A stretch of 34,671 bases of DNA from an uncultured Pelagibacteraceae bacterium (GTDB taxonomy: Bacteria; Pseudomonadota; Alphaproteobacteria; Pelagibacterales; Pelagibacteraceae), in assembly GCA_902580275.1 (NCBI GenBank), contig CACHJZ010000008.1, forward strand, positions 1 through 34,671, given 5' to 3'. Below, piece by piece: positions 15,545 through 24,235 of this stretch. A model generated the notes under the pieces. It searched no databases, was not told where the DNA came from, and saw only the letters and a list, made by a program, of their open reading frames with translations. How positions within the stretch are numbered: the stretch's first letter is position 1; each line of letters opens with the position of its first letter. The position numbers and the translations under genes are program-made.

Positions 15545-16987
15545 TTATCCTTTCAATCCAAGATGAGTATACTTTACATTTAAATAATCTTTAATTGCCA
15601 TAGAGCCGCCTTCTCTGCCGTAGCCTGCTTGCTTTATTCCACCAAAAGGTGCTTCAGCTATTGCTACCAATGGAGTATTTACTGCAACAGTTCCTGTTTC
15701 CATAAGTTCTGAAGCTCTATGAGCTTTTTCCATTGAATTGGTGCAAATGTAACTTGATAAACCTAAATCATGATTATTTGCTCTTTCAATAACTTCATCG
15801 AATGTTTTAAATGACAACATAGGAACCAATGGTCCAAAAGGTTCAACTTTCATTATTGTAAAATCATCTTTAATATTGTCAAAAATGGTTGGTTCATAAT
15901 AAAATCCTTTATTAAATCCTTGAGGTCTTTTTCCTCCAAGAAGAACTTTTCCTCCTTCTTTTTTTGTTGTTTCAACTAGTTCTTCAACTTCATTTAACCT
16001 TTTTTTTGTTGTCAAAGGTCCTAATTGAACCGATGGATCCATACCATCGCCAATTTTCAACTTTTTTGTTTTTTCAATAAATAAATTTAAAAATTCATCT
16101 TTTTTATTTTCTTGGATATAAAATCTATTTGGAGATATGCATACTTGGCCATTATTTCTAAATTTTGCTGCGATAGCCATGTCTGTAGCTTTTTTAATAT
16201 CAGCATCTTCAAAAACAATAAACGGAGAGTGTCCACTTAGCTCCATTGTTACTCTTTGAACTTTATCTGCAGCTTGTTTTAATATTAGTTTACCAACTCT
16301 TGATGAGCCAGTTATTGATATTTTTTTAATTATATCTGATGAAATTAATTGTGATGCAATACTAGGTGGATCTCCCGAAAGTAAATTTACTACACCATCA
16401 GGAACACCGCACTCTCTGCATATGTCTACTAATTCCATAACAGTGCCAGGTGTTATAACATCAGGTTTTATAATTACCGAACAACCAGCTGCTAATGCTG
16501 TTGATATTTTTCTTGAAGATAAAACTAATGGAAAATTCCACGGCGATAGTGCAGCCACTACTCCGACTGGTTGATAATATACATGTACTCTAGTATCTTT
16601 AAATCTGCTCTCAACAGTTTGACCATAAATTCTTTTTGTTTCTTCTGCGTTCCATTCAAAAATATCTGCTGATCCTCCAACTTCACCTTTTGCTTCTGCA
16701 AATGGTTTTCCGACTTCAAGTGTCATCCACTTTGCTAAGACATCTTGTTTTTCTCTCATCTTATCTGCAATTTTTCTTAATGTATAAGATCTTTGCCAAG
16801 GTGGTGTATTTTTCCAAACCTCTAAACCTTTTTGTGCTGATTTAAGTGCATCATCTACATCTTTTGCGCTTGCTTTTGATGCATGACCAATAATTTCTTC
16901 ATTTGCAGGATTAATTACTTCGTATGTTTGTTTATCTGAAGACTGTTGCCATTTTCCATTAATGAATTGTCCAAATTTGCTATACAT
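15545..16987 (-). CDS. NAD(P)-dependent aldehyde dehydrogenase (ALDH superfamily)
   Basis: This 480-residue ALDH has the full catalytic set: N151 in SPWNFP, E249 in VTMELSGHSP and nucleophile C283 in NNGQVCISPNRFY, with the cofactor glycine motif GSSRVG (227-232). KPD replaces the usual KPSE at 174-176. Overall it resembles the succinate-semialdehyde/lactaldehyde/betaine-aldehyde branch and oxidises an aldehyde to an acid; the exact substrate is not determined. It heads the operon with the small membrane protein, FAH protein, ppc and ccdA, which suggests feeding of a carboxylate into central carbon metabolism. Confidence 0.88.
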   Translation of the reverse strand: MYSKFGQFINGKWQQSSDKQTYEVINPANEEIIGHASKASAKDVDDALKSAQKGLEVWKNTPPWQRSYTLRKIADKMREKQDVLAKWMTLEVGKPFAEAKGEVGGSADIFEWNAEETKRIYGQTVESRFKDTRVHVYYQPVGVVAALSPWNFPLVLSSRKISTALAAGCSVIIKPDVITPGTVMELVDICRECGVPDGVVNLLSGDPPSIASQLISSDIIKKISITGSSRVGKLILKQAADKVQRVTMELSGHSPFIVFEDADIKKATDMAIAAKFRNNGQVCISPNRFYIQENKKDEFLNLFIEKTKKLKIGDGMDPSVQLGPLTTKKRLNEVEELVETTKKEGGKVLLGGKRPQGFNKGFYYEPTIFDNIKDDFTIMKVEPFGPLVPMLSFKTFDEVIERANNHDLGLSSYICTNSMEKAHRASELMETGTVAVNTPLVAIAEAPFGGIKQAGYGREGGSMAIKDYLNVKYTHLGLKG

Positions 16988-17056
16988 AATTTTTAATTTA
17001 TGATTAATTAGTGGTCTATTAACCTTGAATATATCTATAAATAAGTAAAAAATAAA

Positions 17057-17908
17057 GTGTCTAAGTCTTTCCCTCTTCTGTTTATACTTCTTTGGTCTTC
17101 TGCTTTTATAACAACCCTTCCAATTGTTCAGAATAGTGATCCATTCTCTGCTTTAGCCTTTAGATTTTTCTTAGTAGCTATTTGTTTTTTTATATATTCA
17201 ATTTACAAAAAAACTAAAATATCAATTAATAGCAAAGACCTAGTAAATTCTTTAGGTACCGGTATTTTGTTTCATGGACTTTACCTAGGTGGAGTTTTTT
17301 ACTCAATATACATAGGTTTTCCAACAAGTCTAACTGCACTTATAGTTACTATGCAGCCAATTTTAACTAATTTACTAGCAGGTTATTTTTTAAAGGAAAA
17401 AGTCTCACTTAATCAATGGTTTGGAGTTTTACTAGGTTTCACCGGTGCAGTAATGGTTCTTGGATTTGATATTGGAAAATCTTTACCAATTGAAGGAGTA
17501 ATTTCTTCAATCATAGCTTTGATCGCAATTACAACATCTACAATTTGGCAAAAAAAAATAAGTAACAACATTCCTTTATCTGTTAACAATATGTATCAAG
17601 CAGTTGGTGCAGTTTTATTTCATTTATTAATTATTATTTTTATATTTAAAGACCCATTTATAGATCTTAATTTAGATTTTTTATTAGCGATGAGTCATCA
17701 AGTATTTCTTGTCTCGTTAGGAGCATTTTCTATTTTGATGTATCTAATAAAAAATAATTCTGCGAGTAAAACTGTATCATTATTTTTTTTAATACCAGTG
17801 GTTACAGCATTGATGGCTTGGATATTTTTAGGTGAAGAATTGATGAAAATAGATATTGCTGGTTTCATAATCGCATCTACAGGTGTGTTTATTTCAACAA
17901 GAAAATAA
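17057..17908 (+). CDS. EamA/DMT-family transporter
   Basis: This 283-residue protein has ten predicted membrane helices and two EamA repeats; the first contains LLWSSAFI and the second ends GFIIASTGVFIS. The start codon is GTG, which places the first helix (FPLLFILLWSSAF) directly after the N-terminus as in the family. It is divergent from the aldehyde dehydrogenase operon across about 70 bases of A+T-rich DNA. It is likely an exporter of small metabolites, with substrate unknown. Confidence 0.85.
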   Translation: MSKSFPLLFILLWSSAFITTLPIVQNSDPFSALAFRFFLVAICFFIYSIYKKTKISINSKDLVNSLGTGILFHGLYLGGVFYSIYIGFPTSLTALIVTMQPILTNLLAGYFLKEKVSLNQWFGVLLGFTGAVMVLGFDIGKSLPIEGVISSIIALIAITTSTIWQKKISNNIPLSVNNMYQAVGAVLFHLLIIIFIFKDPFIDLNLDFLLAMSHQVFLVSLGAFSILMYLIKNNSASKTVSLFFLIPVVTALMAWIFLGEELMKIDIAGFIIASTGVFISTRK

Positions 17909-17991
17909 ATATTTAAGCAAAAATTTGATGGGACATTTTATTTCTTAAATTTCTCTAATTTGTGTTAAGTTTATAAAAAAAGGAGAAACGT

Positions 17992-18309
17992 ATGAAGGCA
18001 TATATTATGGGTAACTACACAGAAAAAGCTTTTCAGGGTTTTATGAAAGATCCAACGAGTGATAGAAAAGCAGTTGTAGAACAATTAACAAAAGCAGTTG
18101 GTGGAACAATTCACAGTATGGATATCGTTAGAGGTTCATATGATTTTATTGTTGTAACAGAAGTAGGATCATTTGATGACTTTGCTGCAATAAAATTAGT
18201 TGTGGAATCATCCGGAGCTGTAAAAAATATGACAATGTTAGAGGCTATAGATTTTACAAAAGCAACAACTAAAGCAAGCAAGATTGGTTACAAACCACCA
18301 GGACAGTAA
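17992..18309 (+). CDS. GYD-domain protein
   Basis: This 105-residue protein matches the GYD family, with MKAYIMGNYTEKAFQGF at the start, a VGGTIHSMDIVRGSYDFIVV strand-turn-strand core and the DDFAAIKL helix. The fold is a ferredoxin-like dimeric alpha/beta barrel; no biochemical role is established for the family. A good ribosome site (AAGGAG) lies seven bases before the ATG. It stands alone on the plus strand and converges on the DUF779 gene with an eight-base gap. Confidence 0.85.
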   Translation: MKAYIMGNYTEKAFQGFMKDPTSDRKAVVEQLTKAVGGTIHSMDIVRGSYDFIVVTEVGSFDDFAAIKLVVESSGAVKNMTMLEAIDFTKATTKASKIGYKPPGQ

Positions 18310-18317
18310 AATATTTA

Positions 18318-18665
18318 TTATTTTTTTTCGTTATCGACAACTAGGCAGATTTCTGATTTAGTCAGAAATCTGCGACCTGTTCCATTATCTAATGAGAACA
18401 TGCCACCAATACCTTTTACAGCATCTATAGTTAAATCAGTATGTTTCCATTTTTCATATTGATCGCCGTTCATATAAAAAGGAACGCCACCTATCTCACC
18501 TAACTTAATATCATTATCGCCTAATGGAAATTCTCCTTCTTGAAAACACATTGGAGCACTTCCATCACAACAACCGCCTGATTGGTGAAACATTAATTTT
18601 TCACCATATCTTTCTTTTAGCTCAGAGAGAAGGCTTAGTGCGGAGTGTGTTGCTGATACTTTCAT
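18318..18665 (-). CDS. DUF779 protein, partner of the aldehyde dehydrogenase
   Basis: This protein has the DUF779 core LMFHQSGGCCDGSAPMCF with paired cysteines and EFPLG. It is commonly found beside ExaC/AldB-type aldehyde dehydrogenases, as here, 50 bases downstream of one. Two starts are possible. An ATG at 18683 gives 121 residues but lies inside the 3' arm of a perfect hairpin. The ATG at 18665 gives 115 residues beginning MKVSATHSAL, which matches the family N-terminus better, so I chose it. The role is unknown; help with aldehyde dehydrogenase maturation or activity is a guess from gene pairing. Confidence 0.8.
   Translation of the reverse strand: MKVSATHSALSLLSELKERYGEKLMFHQSGGCCDGSAPMCFQEGEFPLGDNDIKLGEIGGVPFYMNGDQYEKWKHTDLTIDAVKGIGGMFSLDNGTGRRFLTKSEICLVVDNEKK
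18345..18373. repeat. perfect 12-bp inverted repeat inside the DUF779 3' end
   Basis: Arms GCAGATTTCTGA and TCAGAAATCTGC enclose a five-base loop (TTTAG). It lies in the last codons of DUF779 (coding RFLTKSEIC) and 36 bases after the GYD stop. There is no T-run after it on either strand, so it is not a classical intrinsic terminator; RNA 3'-end protection is possible. Confidence 0.75.
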
Positions 18666-18676
18666 TTTTAAAGTAC

Positions 18677-18701
18677 GGCCCATGATATAGAATCATGGGC
18701 C
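18677..18701. repeat. perfect 10-bp inverted repeat between ALDH and DUF779
   Basis: Arms GGCCCATGAT and ATCATGGGCC enclose a five-base loop. The arms are G+C-rich for this genome and sit in the 33-base gap between the aldehyde dehydrogenase stop and the longer DUF779 frame. The upstream DUF779 ATG (18683) lies within the 3' arm on the minus strand, so the stem would hide that start. No T-run follows. Confidence 0.8.
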
Positions 18702-18716
18702 AGTATATATTATTGA

Positions 18717-20261
18717 TTAAAAGAAGCCCAATTTTTTCTCAGCATAAGAAACGTGTAAGTTCTTATTCTGTCTGTAATGATTAAGCATCATTTTATGAGT
18801 TTCTCTTCCAACTCCTGATTGTTTGTATCCACCAAATGGTGAGTGAGCTGGATAAGCGTGATAACAATTAGTCCATACTATTCCTGCTTGAATTGCTCTA
18901 CCCATTCTATAAGCAATGTTACCATTTCTTGTCCAAACAGCTGCTCCTAAACCATAAAGAGTATCATTAGCAATTTTCAATGCTTCTGCTTCATCTTTAA
19001 ATTTAATGACAGATACAACTGGTCCGAAGATCTCTTCTTGAGATATTCTCATGTTGTTTTTAGCCTCAAAAACAGTTGGCTGGATATAATTACCTTTTTC
19101 CAAGCCACTATTAAGCTTAGCAACACTTCCACCAGTAAGAACTTTAGCGCCCTCTTTTTTTCCTAGATCAAGATAAGATTTTATCTTTTCCATTTGCTCT
19201 ACTGACGCTTGAGCTCCAATCATTGTCTCCATTTTTAAAGGATTATCTTGCACAACAGCTTTTGTTCTTGCTATAGCTCTTTCCATGAATTTATCGTAGA
19301 TAGACTCTTGTATTAAAGCTCTACTTGGGCAAGTACAAACTTCACCTTGGTTTAGATTGAACATTACAAAACCTTCAATACATTTATCGAAGAAATCATC
19401 GTCTTTATCCATGACGTCTTCAAAGAAGATATTAGGAGATTTTCCACCTAATTCTAATGTAATTGGAATTATGTTTTGTGCAGCATACTGCATAATCAAT
19501 CTTCCAGTTGTTGTTTCACCAGTAAATGCAACTTTTGCAACTCTTTTAGATGATGCTAAAGGTTTACCTGCTTCTAATCCAAAACCGCTAACAATGTTAA
19601 CAACACCTTTAGGTAATAAGTCTCCAATTAGTTCCATCATTACCATAATTGATGCTGGTGTTTGTTCAGCTGGTTTTAAAACTGAACAGTTTCCTGCAGC
19701 AAGAGCTGGTGCTAATTTCCATGTTGCCATCAATAATGGAAAGTTCCATGGAACTATCTGACCAACTACTCCTAATGGTTCAGGTATGTTATACGAGTAT
19801 TGAGAGTTACTAATTTCTGCAATTGATCCTTCTTCTGCTCTTATTACTCCAGCAAAATATCTCCAGTGATCTACTACCAAAGGAAGGTCAGCCGCCATAC
19901 ACTCTCTGATCGGTTTACCATTATCTAAACATTCAGCGACAGCTAATAAGTTTAGATTTTTTTCTAAAACATCAGCAATTTTATACAAGATGTTTGATCT
20001 TGTTGTGATGTCTGTCTTTCCCCATTCAGGGAAAGCTGCGTGCGCCGCGTCTAATGCAGCTTCCACGTCTTTCTCATTTGAACGCGCAACTGAACAGATC
20101 TTCTCATTAGATATCGGGCTTACATTGTCAAAATATTTACCAGATAGAGGTTCTACAAATTTACCGTTAATGTAGTTTCCATACTTTGCTTTAAATGGAA
20201 ATTTAACCTTTAGATGAGAGGTATCTAGAACCGAAGACACTTTCATTGCTTCTGCACTCAT
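18717..20261 (-). CDS. ExaC/AldB-type NAD-dependent aldehyde dehydrogenase
   Basis: This is 514 residues from the ATG at 20261, chosen because GGAGG lies just before it; a longer in-frame start at 20333 adds an un-ALDH-like tail. Catalytic residues are N173 (PWNFP), E270 ([10 protein letters not shown]) and C309 in [13 protein letters not shown], the sequence typical of the AldB/ExaC acetaldehyde dehydrogenase branch (E. coli AldB: 512 residues). It oxidises short aldehydes to acids in the cytoplasm. DUF779 follows it, as in many relatives. The strong ribosome site suggests good expression, and a hairpin sits right after the stop. Confidence 0.9.
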   Translation of the reverse strand: MSAEAMKVSSVLDTSHLKVKFPFKAKYGNYINGKFVEPLSGKYFDNVSPISNEKICSVARSNEKDVEAALDAAHAAFPEWGKTDITTRSNILYKIADVLEKNLNLLAVAECLDNGKPIRECMAADLPLVVDHWRYFAGVIRAEEGSIAEISNSQYSYNIPEPLGVVGQIVPWNFPLLMATWKLAPALAAGNCSVLKPAEQTPASIMVMMELIGDLLPKGVVNIVSGFGLEAGKPLASSKRVAKVAFTGETTTGRLIMQYAAQNIIPITLELGGKSPNIFFEDVMDKDDDFFDKCIEGFVMFNLNQGEVCTCPSRALIQESIYDKFMERAIARTKAVVQDNPLKMETMIGAQASVEQMEKIKSYLDLGKKEGAKVLTGGSVAKLNSGLEKGNYIQPTVFEAKNNMRISQEEIFGPVVSVIKFKDEAEALKIANDTLYGLGAAVWTRNGNIAYRMGRAIQAGIVWTNCYHAYPAHSPFGGYKQSGVGRETHKMMLNHYRQNKNLHVSYAEKKLGFF

Positions 20262-20392
20262 TTTTCCTCCATTTTTATAAATCCTATTAAAACAATTTTT
20301 AATTGTAATGTAAATGTAACAAAATATTTTCAACTTGAAATTGATTCAACAATTTAAAATCATGAAATATTCAATTTAAAGTTTTATTATGG

Positions 20393-20404
20393 TTTCACGT
20401 GAAA
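20393..20404. promoter_or_regulatory. perfect palindrome equal to the parS core
   Basis: TTTCACGTGAAA is a 12-bp perfect palindrome. It equals the central 12 bases of the bacterial ParB-binding site parS (TGTTTCACGTGAAACA); one of the four flanking bases also matches. It ends four bases before the ATG of the homocysteine methyltransferase, so it could instead be an operator or lie in the leader of that gene. Confidence 0.55.
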
Positions 20405-20408
20405 TTTT

Positions 20409-21323
20409 ATGGATAAAAATTTTTTTAAAGAATTAAGAATTTTAGACGGCGGTATGGGGCAAGAATTGCACGCACGCGGTCTAGTTTCAAAAGGAACTCT
20501 TTGGTCAACAAGTGCAATTTTAAATGAAAAATATCATCAATCTGTGGTTGATATACATCTTGATTATATTGAGGCAGGTGCAGAACTAATTACTACTACA
20601 AATTTCTCAAGTAGAAGAATTAGAATGGAGCAAAATAGAGTTAATGATTTGTTTGAATTTGCCAATAAAAAAGCTTGTGAACTTGCTTTAAAAGCAAAAG
20701 AACAATCAAAAAAAGAAATTATAATAGCTGGAAGTATACCAGCACAATCAGATACATATAAAGAAGACACTAGATCAAGTGAAATTATTCACCAAAATTT
20801 TTATGACCAAATTAATTGTATTAATGATTTTATAGATGTTTTTTATTTAGATGTTATTTCGAGTGGAAGGGAAATGGCTATAGCCACTGAAATAATTGAT
20901 AAATTAAATAAACCTATTCTTGTCGGTATCCATTTACTAAAAAACGGAAAATTGCCTTCGGGTGAAAGCATTGATGAAGTAATAAAAAAATATAAAAGCT
21001 CTAATTGGATTGGGATTATTGCTTCATGCGTGTCACTTGAAATTGCTGAAAATTCAATAAATGAGCTGAAAATTCATAAATTACCCTTTGGGTATAAGGT
21101 TAATCTTTGGGGTGATGATGAGCCATCACCTGTGAGAAAGATCAATTCAGCTAAATTCGACGAAGATGCAGTCAACTTAAATACTGTTATGGGAAAAAGA
21201 GAAGTTTCAGATGAGGTATATAAAAAATTAGGTAAAAATTTTATTAATAACGGCGCAACTATATTGGGTGGGTGTTGCGAAACCAATCCAAGGCATGTTT
21301 CTATTTTAGCTGAATTAAAATAA
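20409..21323 (+). CDS. homocysteine S-methyltransferase-family protein
   Basis: This 304-residue TIM-barrel protein of the MmuM/BHMT family has DGGMGQEL (13-20), ITTTNF (61-66) and zinc ligands C207 (IIASC) and C289-C290 (LGGCCETNPRH). Such enzymes move a methyl group from S-methylmethionine, betaine or a similar donor to homocysteine to make methionine. The donor cannot be read from sequence. It is divergent from the aldehyde dehydrogenase and has a parS-core palindrome just before its start. I saw no recognisable SAM riboswitch in the short leader. Confidence 0.88.
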   Translation: MDKNFFKELRILDGGMGQELHARGLVSKGTLWSTSAILNEKYHQSVVDIHLDYIEAGAELITTTNFSSRRIRMEQNRVNDLFEFANKKACELALKAKEQSKKEIIIAGSIPAQSDTYKEDTRSSEIIHQNFYDQINCINDFIDVFYLDVISSGREMAIATEIIDKLNKPILVGIHLLKNGKLPSGESIDEVIKKYKSSNWIGIIASCVSLEIAENSINELKIHKLPFGYKVNLWGDDEPSPVRKINSAKFDEDAVNLNTVMGKREVSDEVYKKLGKNFINNGATILGGCCETNPRHVSILAELK

Positions 21324-21330
21324 AACTTAT

Positions 21331-22206
21331 TTAATCGTTAGACTTTTTTGCTAAAAAAATACCAATTAGGACCAATATTACTGAAACGATAATTTTAGGA
21401 GTGATTAACTCTTTTAAAAAAATGTATCCTAAAATTATTCCAAAAATTGGTATTAAAAAGGACACCTGCGATTGAAAAATCAATCCATTTTTCTTTAAAA
21501 TAGAAAATCTTAACAACCATGCAAGACCAGTAGATACTAAACCAAGATAAATAACTGATATAATTGATAATGTGTTTGGAGTGCTGTTCCATGGTTGCTC
21601 AAATATCATAGTTAAAGGTAATAAAATTATTGATGCCCAAATACATATTGATGTTGTTACGTTTTCATTTCTTTTATTACTTATCTTTAAAGTAAGAACA
21701 CCACCAACAACATAGCCTGTAGCACCCAGTAGAATTAAAAGTGCTGAATAAAAATTATTTTCATTTATTAAAATATTATCTGAAAATAAATAAACAATTC
21801 CAGAAAAACCAATTAAAACTCCAACAGTTTTAATTAAATTAAATTTTTCGTTCTTTGTAAAATAATGACCTAAAATCGTAGAAGTTAATGGAGTGCTCGA
21901 CATCAATATAGCAGCTAAATTACTTTGAACAGCTTTAATTCCATAAGATATAAAGAAAAATGGAATTACAAGGTTAACAAAACCGATCAATGCAAACCAA
22001 TACCAGTCTTTAGAAAAAACTTCGATTTTAATTTTTTTAATATTACATAAAATAATAAGAGGTATTGATGCCAAGAAAACTCTCAAAAAAGCAATTGTTA
22101 CAGGTCCAAAGGACTCAGTTGCAATTTTAATGTTGAAAAATGCAGACGACCATATCAGTGCTAAAAAACATAAAAGAGAATAATCGATTATTGTTGGTTT
22201 TCTCAC
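21331..22206 (-). CDS. EamA/DMT-family transporter
   Basis: This 291-residue protein has about ten hydrophobic helices in two EamA repeats (LALIWSSAFFNIKIA near the start, and a second domain ending ILVLIGIFLAKK). The start is GTG at 22206, overlapping the YbaK-type gene stop as GTGA, so translation is probably coupled. It is the third EamA gene in this window and is likely a small-molecule exporter; the substrate is unknown. The link with a tRNA-editing type protein is unexplained. Confidence 0.85.
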   Translation of the reverse strand: MRKPTIIDYSLLCFLALIWSSAFFNIKIATESFGPVTIAFLRVFLASIPLIILCNIKKIKIEVFSKDWYWFALIGFVNLVIPFFFISYGIKAVQSNLAAILMSSTPLTSTILGHYFTKNEKFNLIKTVGVLIGFSGIVYLFSDNILINENNFYSALLILLGATGYVVGGVLTLKISNKRNENVTTSICIWASIILLPLTMIFEQPWNSTPNTLSIISVIYLGLVSTGLAWLLRFSILKKNGLIFQSQVSFLIPIFGIILGYIFLKELITPKIIVSVILVLIGIFLAKKSND

Positions 22207-22685
22207 TCTGTGATCTCCATAACTTTTGATGAAGTTATTTTGTTTAATTTGTCGAAATTAATTTGGAAAATACAATTTGGATGTCCAGCTGCAGCATAAA
22301 GTTTATCAAATCTTTTTAATGTATTGTCCATAAATATTTCGACGTTATTTAACAAACCAACTGGAGATACTCCACCAATAGTATAACCTGTTTGAGTTTT
22401 TACTTGCTCTGGTGAGGCCATGCAGAGATCATTTTTTTGAGTAATCTTCTTGAGTTTGTTTAAAGAACATTTTTTATCTCCAGAAACTAAACACAGAACA
22501 AAACTATTTTCGGCTCTAAAAAGTAAACTTTTTACAATAGCACCTACTTCGCAACCTAGAGCTATAGATGCGTCTTGAGCAGTTCTCGCTGTCTTTTCTA
22601 AAACTTCTACTTTTAATGAATTATCAAATTTTTTAAGAGCTTCTTGAGCCCTTTTTACTGGTTCATTGTTTAATAAGTTATTCAT
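22203..22685 (-). CDS. ybaK: YbaK/ProX-type aminoacyl-tRNA deacylase
   Basis: This 160-residue protein has the YbaK/EbsC fold. It shows the lysine motif in GCEVGAIVKSLLF (44-56), the GDKK strand-turn, and TGYTIGGVSPVGL with the conserved glycines. The family hydrolyses mischarged aminoacyl-tRNAs, for example Cys-tRNAPro or Ala-tRNAPro, in trans. The precise target is not decided here. It is divergent from glnA across 137 bases and overlaps the EamA transporter gene downstream by four bases. Confidence 0.85.
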   Translation of the reverse strand: MNNLLNNEPVKRAQEALKKFDNSLKVEVLEKTARTAQDASIALGCEVGAIVKSLLFRAENSFVLCLVSGDKKCSLNKLKKITQKNDLCMASPEQVKTQTGYTIGGVSPVGLLNNVEIFMDNTLKRFDKLYAAAGHPNCIFQINFDKLNKITSSKVMEITE

Positions 22686-22730
22686 ACAACTATTAATTGT
22701 TTGTAAAATATTAATAACTTTGATTAAAAT

Positions 22731-22749
22731 CTATGCACAAATTGCATAG
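22731..22749. promoter_or_regulatory. inverted repeat in the ybaK-glnA intergenic region
   Basis: CTATGCA and TGCATAG form a perfect seven-base inverted repeat with a five-base spacer, 74 bases before the glnA ATG. Two near-identical 11-mers follow at 22752-22762 (GATATCAATAT) and 22770-22780 (GATATTAATAT), 18 bases apart. The layout suits a dimeric nitrogen regulator controlling glnA, but no specific regulator can be named from the sequence. Confidence 0.4.
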
Positions 22750-22822
22750 GAGATATCAATATAAAAAGCGATATTAATATACTTTTATTTGCTAGAAAAC
22801 GTAAAAAATTGAAAGGGTAAAT

Positions 22823-24229
22823 ATGAGCGCTAATAAAGTATTAAAACAGATGAAAGACAAGGACATTGAATATGTCGATTTAAGATTTACAGATCCAAGA
22901 GGAAAATTACAACATGTCACTATGGACTCAAAGGTAGTAGATGAAGAGATGCTGGAAGAGGGTATATTTTTTGATGGATCGTCTATAGCAGGATGGAAAG
23001 CAATAAATGAATCTGACATGATTTTAAAGCCTGACTTGTCAAGAACAGTTATTGACCCTTTTACAAGTCATAATACTATGAATATTTTTTGTGACGTTAT
23101 GGATGCAATAAAAAAAGATCCATACGAAAGGGATCCACGTGGAACTGCAAAAAAAGCAGAAGCGTACTTAAAAAAATCAGGAATTGGAGACAAGGCATAT
23201 TTTGGTCCAGAAGCAGAATTTTTTGTGTTCGATGACGTAAAATATAAAAATGATATGAACGAAACTGGTTTTAAAATAGATAGTTCAGAAGGTCCTTATA
23301 ATACTGGAAAAGATTATCCAAATGGTAACATGGGGCATAGGCCTGGTGTTAAGGGTGGATACTTTCCTGTGCCTCCAGTTGATAGTGCACAAGATATGCG
23401 TAGTGAATATTTAAAAGCTATGAAAGATATGGGAATAAGAGTTGAAAAACATCACCACGAGGTAGCACCTAGTCAACACGAACTTGGAATGTATTTTGGA
23501 ACTTTAGTAGATCAAGCAGATAACTTACAATTATATAAATATGCTGTTCATATGGTTTCTCATTCTTTTGGTAAAACAGCTACCTTTATGCCTAAGCCTG
23601 TGAAAGGCGATAATGGATCAGGGATGCATGTTCACCAATCAATATGGAAAGGTGATAAGGCATTATTTTCTGGTGACAAATATGCTGGACTATCAGATGT
23701 GGCTTTAAATTACATTGGTGGTATTTTAAAACATGCAAAAGCAATAAATGCATTTTCTAACGCAACAACTAACAGCTATAAAAGGTTAATACCTGGTTTT
23801 GAGGCACCAGTTCTTTTAGCATATTCAGCTAGAAACAGATCTGCATCTTGCAGAATACCTATCACATTGAGTAAGAAAGCAGCAAGATGCGAAATACGAT
23901 TTGGTGACGCTGCTGGAAACCCTTATTTAACTTTTGCAGCTATGTTAATGGCTGGACTTGATGGAATTAAAAACAAAATAGATCCAGGAAAATCTTTTGA
24001 TAAAGATTTATACGCTTTGTCAGAAGCTGAAGTTAAAAAAATTCCAACTGTTTGTGGATCTCTAAGAGAAGCAATGGAAAGCCTAGATAAAGATAGAGAT
24101 TTCTTAAAACAAGGAAACGTATTTACTGATGACCAAATAGATGCATATATTGCTTTGAAGTTTGAGGAAATTCATAACTTTGAACACACTCCTCACCCTA
24201 TAGAATTTGATATGTACTATAGTTGTTAA
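22823..24229 (+). CDS. glnA: type I glutamine synthetase
   Basis: This 468-residue GlnA makes glutamine from glutamate, ammonia and ATP. Visible motifs are FDGSSIAGW (50-58), the metal/glutamate site [39 protein letters not shown] and the RIP segment. The adenylylation loop has tyrosine exactly at residue 397 (DLYAL), so regulation by GlnE-type adenylylation is possible. The length equals that of the enterobacterial enzyme. A Shine-Dalgarno-like AAAGGG lies before the ATG, and a clear intrinsic terminator follows the stop. It is the only nitrogen-assimilation gene in the window; no glnB is seen. Confidence 0.97.
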   Translation: MSANKVLKQMKDKDIEYVDLRFTDPRGKLQHVTMDSKVVDEEMLEEGIFFDGSSIAGWKAINESDMILKPDLSRTVIDPFTSHNTMNIFCDVMDAIKKDPYERDPRGTAKKAEAYLKKSGIGDKAYFGPEAEFFVFDDVKYKNDMNETGFKIDSSEGPYNTGKDYPNGNMGHRPGVKGGYFPVPPVDSAQDMRSEYLKAMKDMGIRVEKHHHEVAPSQHELGMYFGTLVDQADNLQLYKYAVHMVSHSFGKTATFMPKPVKGDNGSGMHVHQSIWKGDKALFSGDKYAGLSDVALNYIGGILKHAKAINAFSNATTNSYKRLIPGFEAPVLLAYSARNRSASCRIPITLSKKAARCEIRFGDAAGNPYLTFAAMLMAGLDGIKNKIDPGKSFDKDLYALSEAEVKKIPTVCGSLREAMESLDKDRDFLKQGNVFTDDQIDAYIALKFEEIHNFEHTPHPIEFDMYYSC

Positions 24230-24235
24230 ATAAAA

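Noticed and set aside
19357..19761. 134-codon plus-strand frame inside the aldehyde dehydrogenase
   Set aside because: It is a shadow of the conserved minus-strand gene and lies entirely within it.
18717..20333. Longer aldehyde dehydrogenase frame starting at 20333
   Set aside because: The extra 24 residues are not ALDH-like, and a GGAGG ribosome site marks the ATG at 20261.
20334..20408. SAM riboswitch before the homocysteine methyltransferase gene
   Set aside because: SAM-II/SAM-V elements are known in SAR11 methyl-cycle genes, but the short leader shows no matching pseudoknot core; the parS-core palindrome takes most of the space near the start.
22686..22822. Glutamine riboswitch before glnA
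   Set aside because: I could not find the conserved core of that RNA; the short dyads look more like protein operators.
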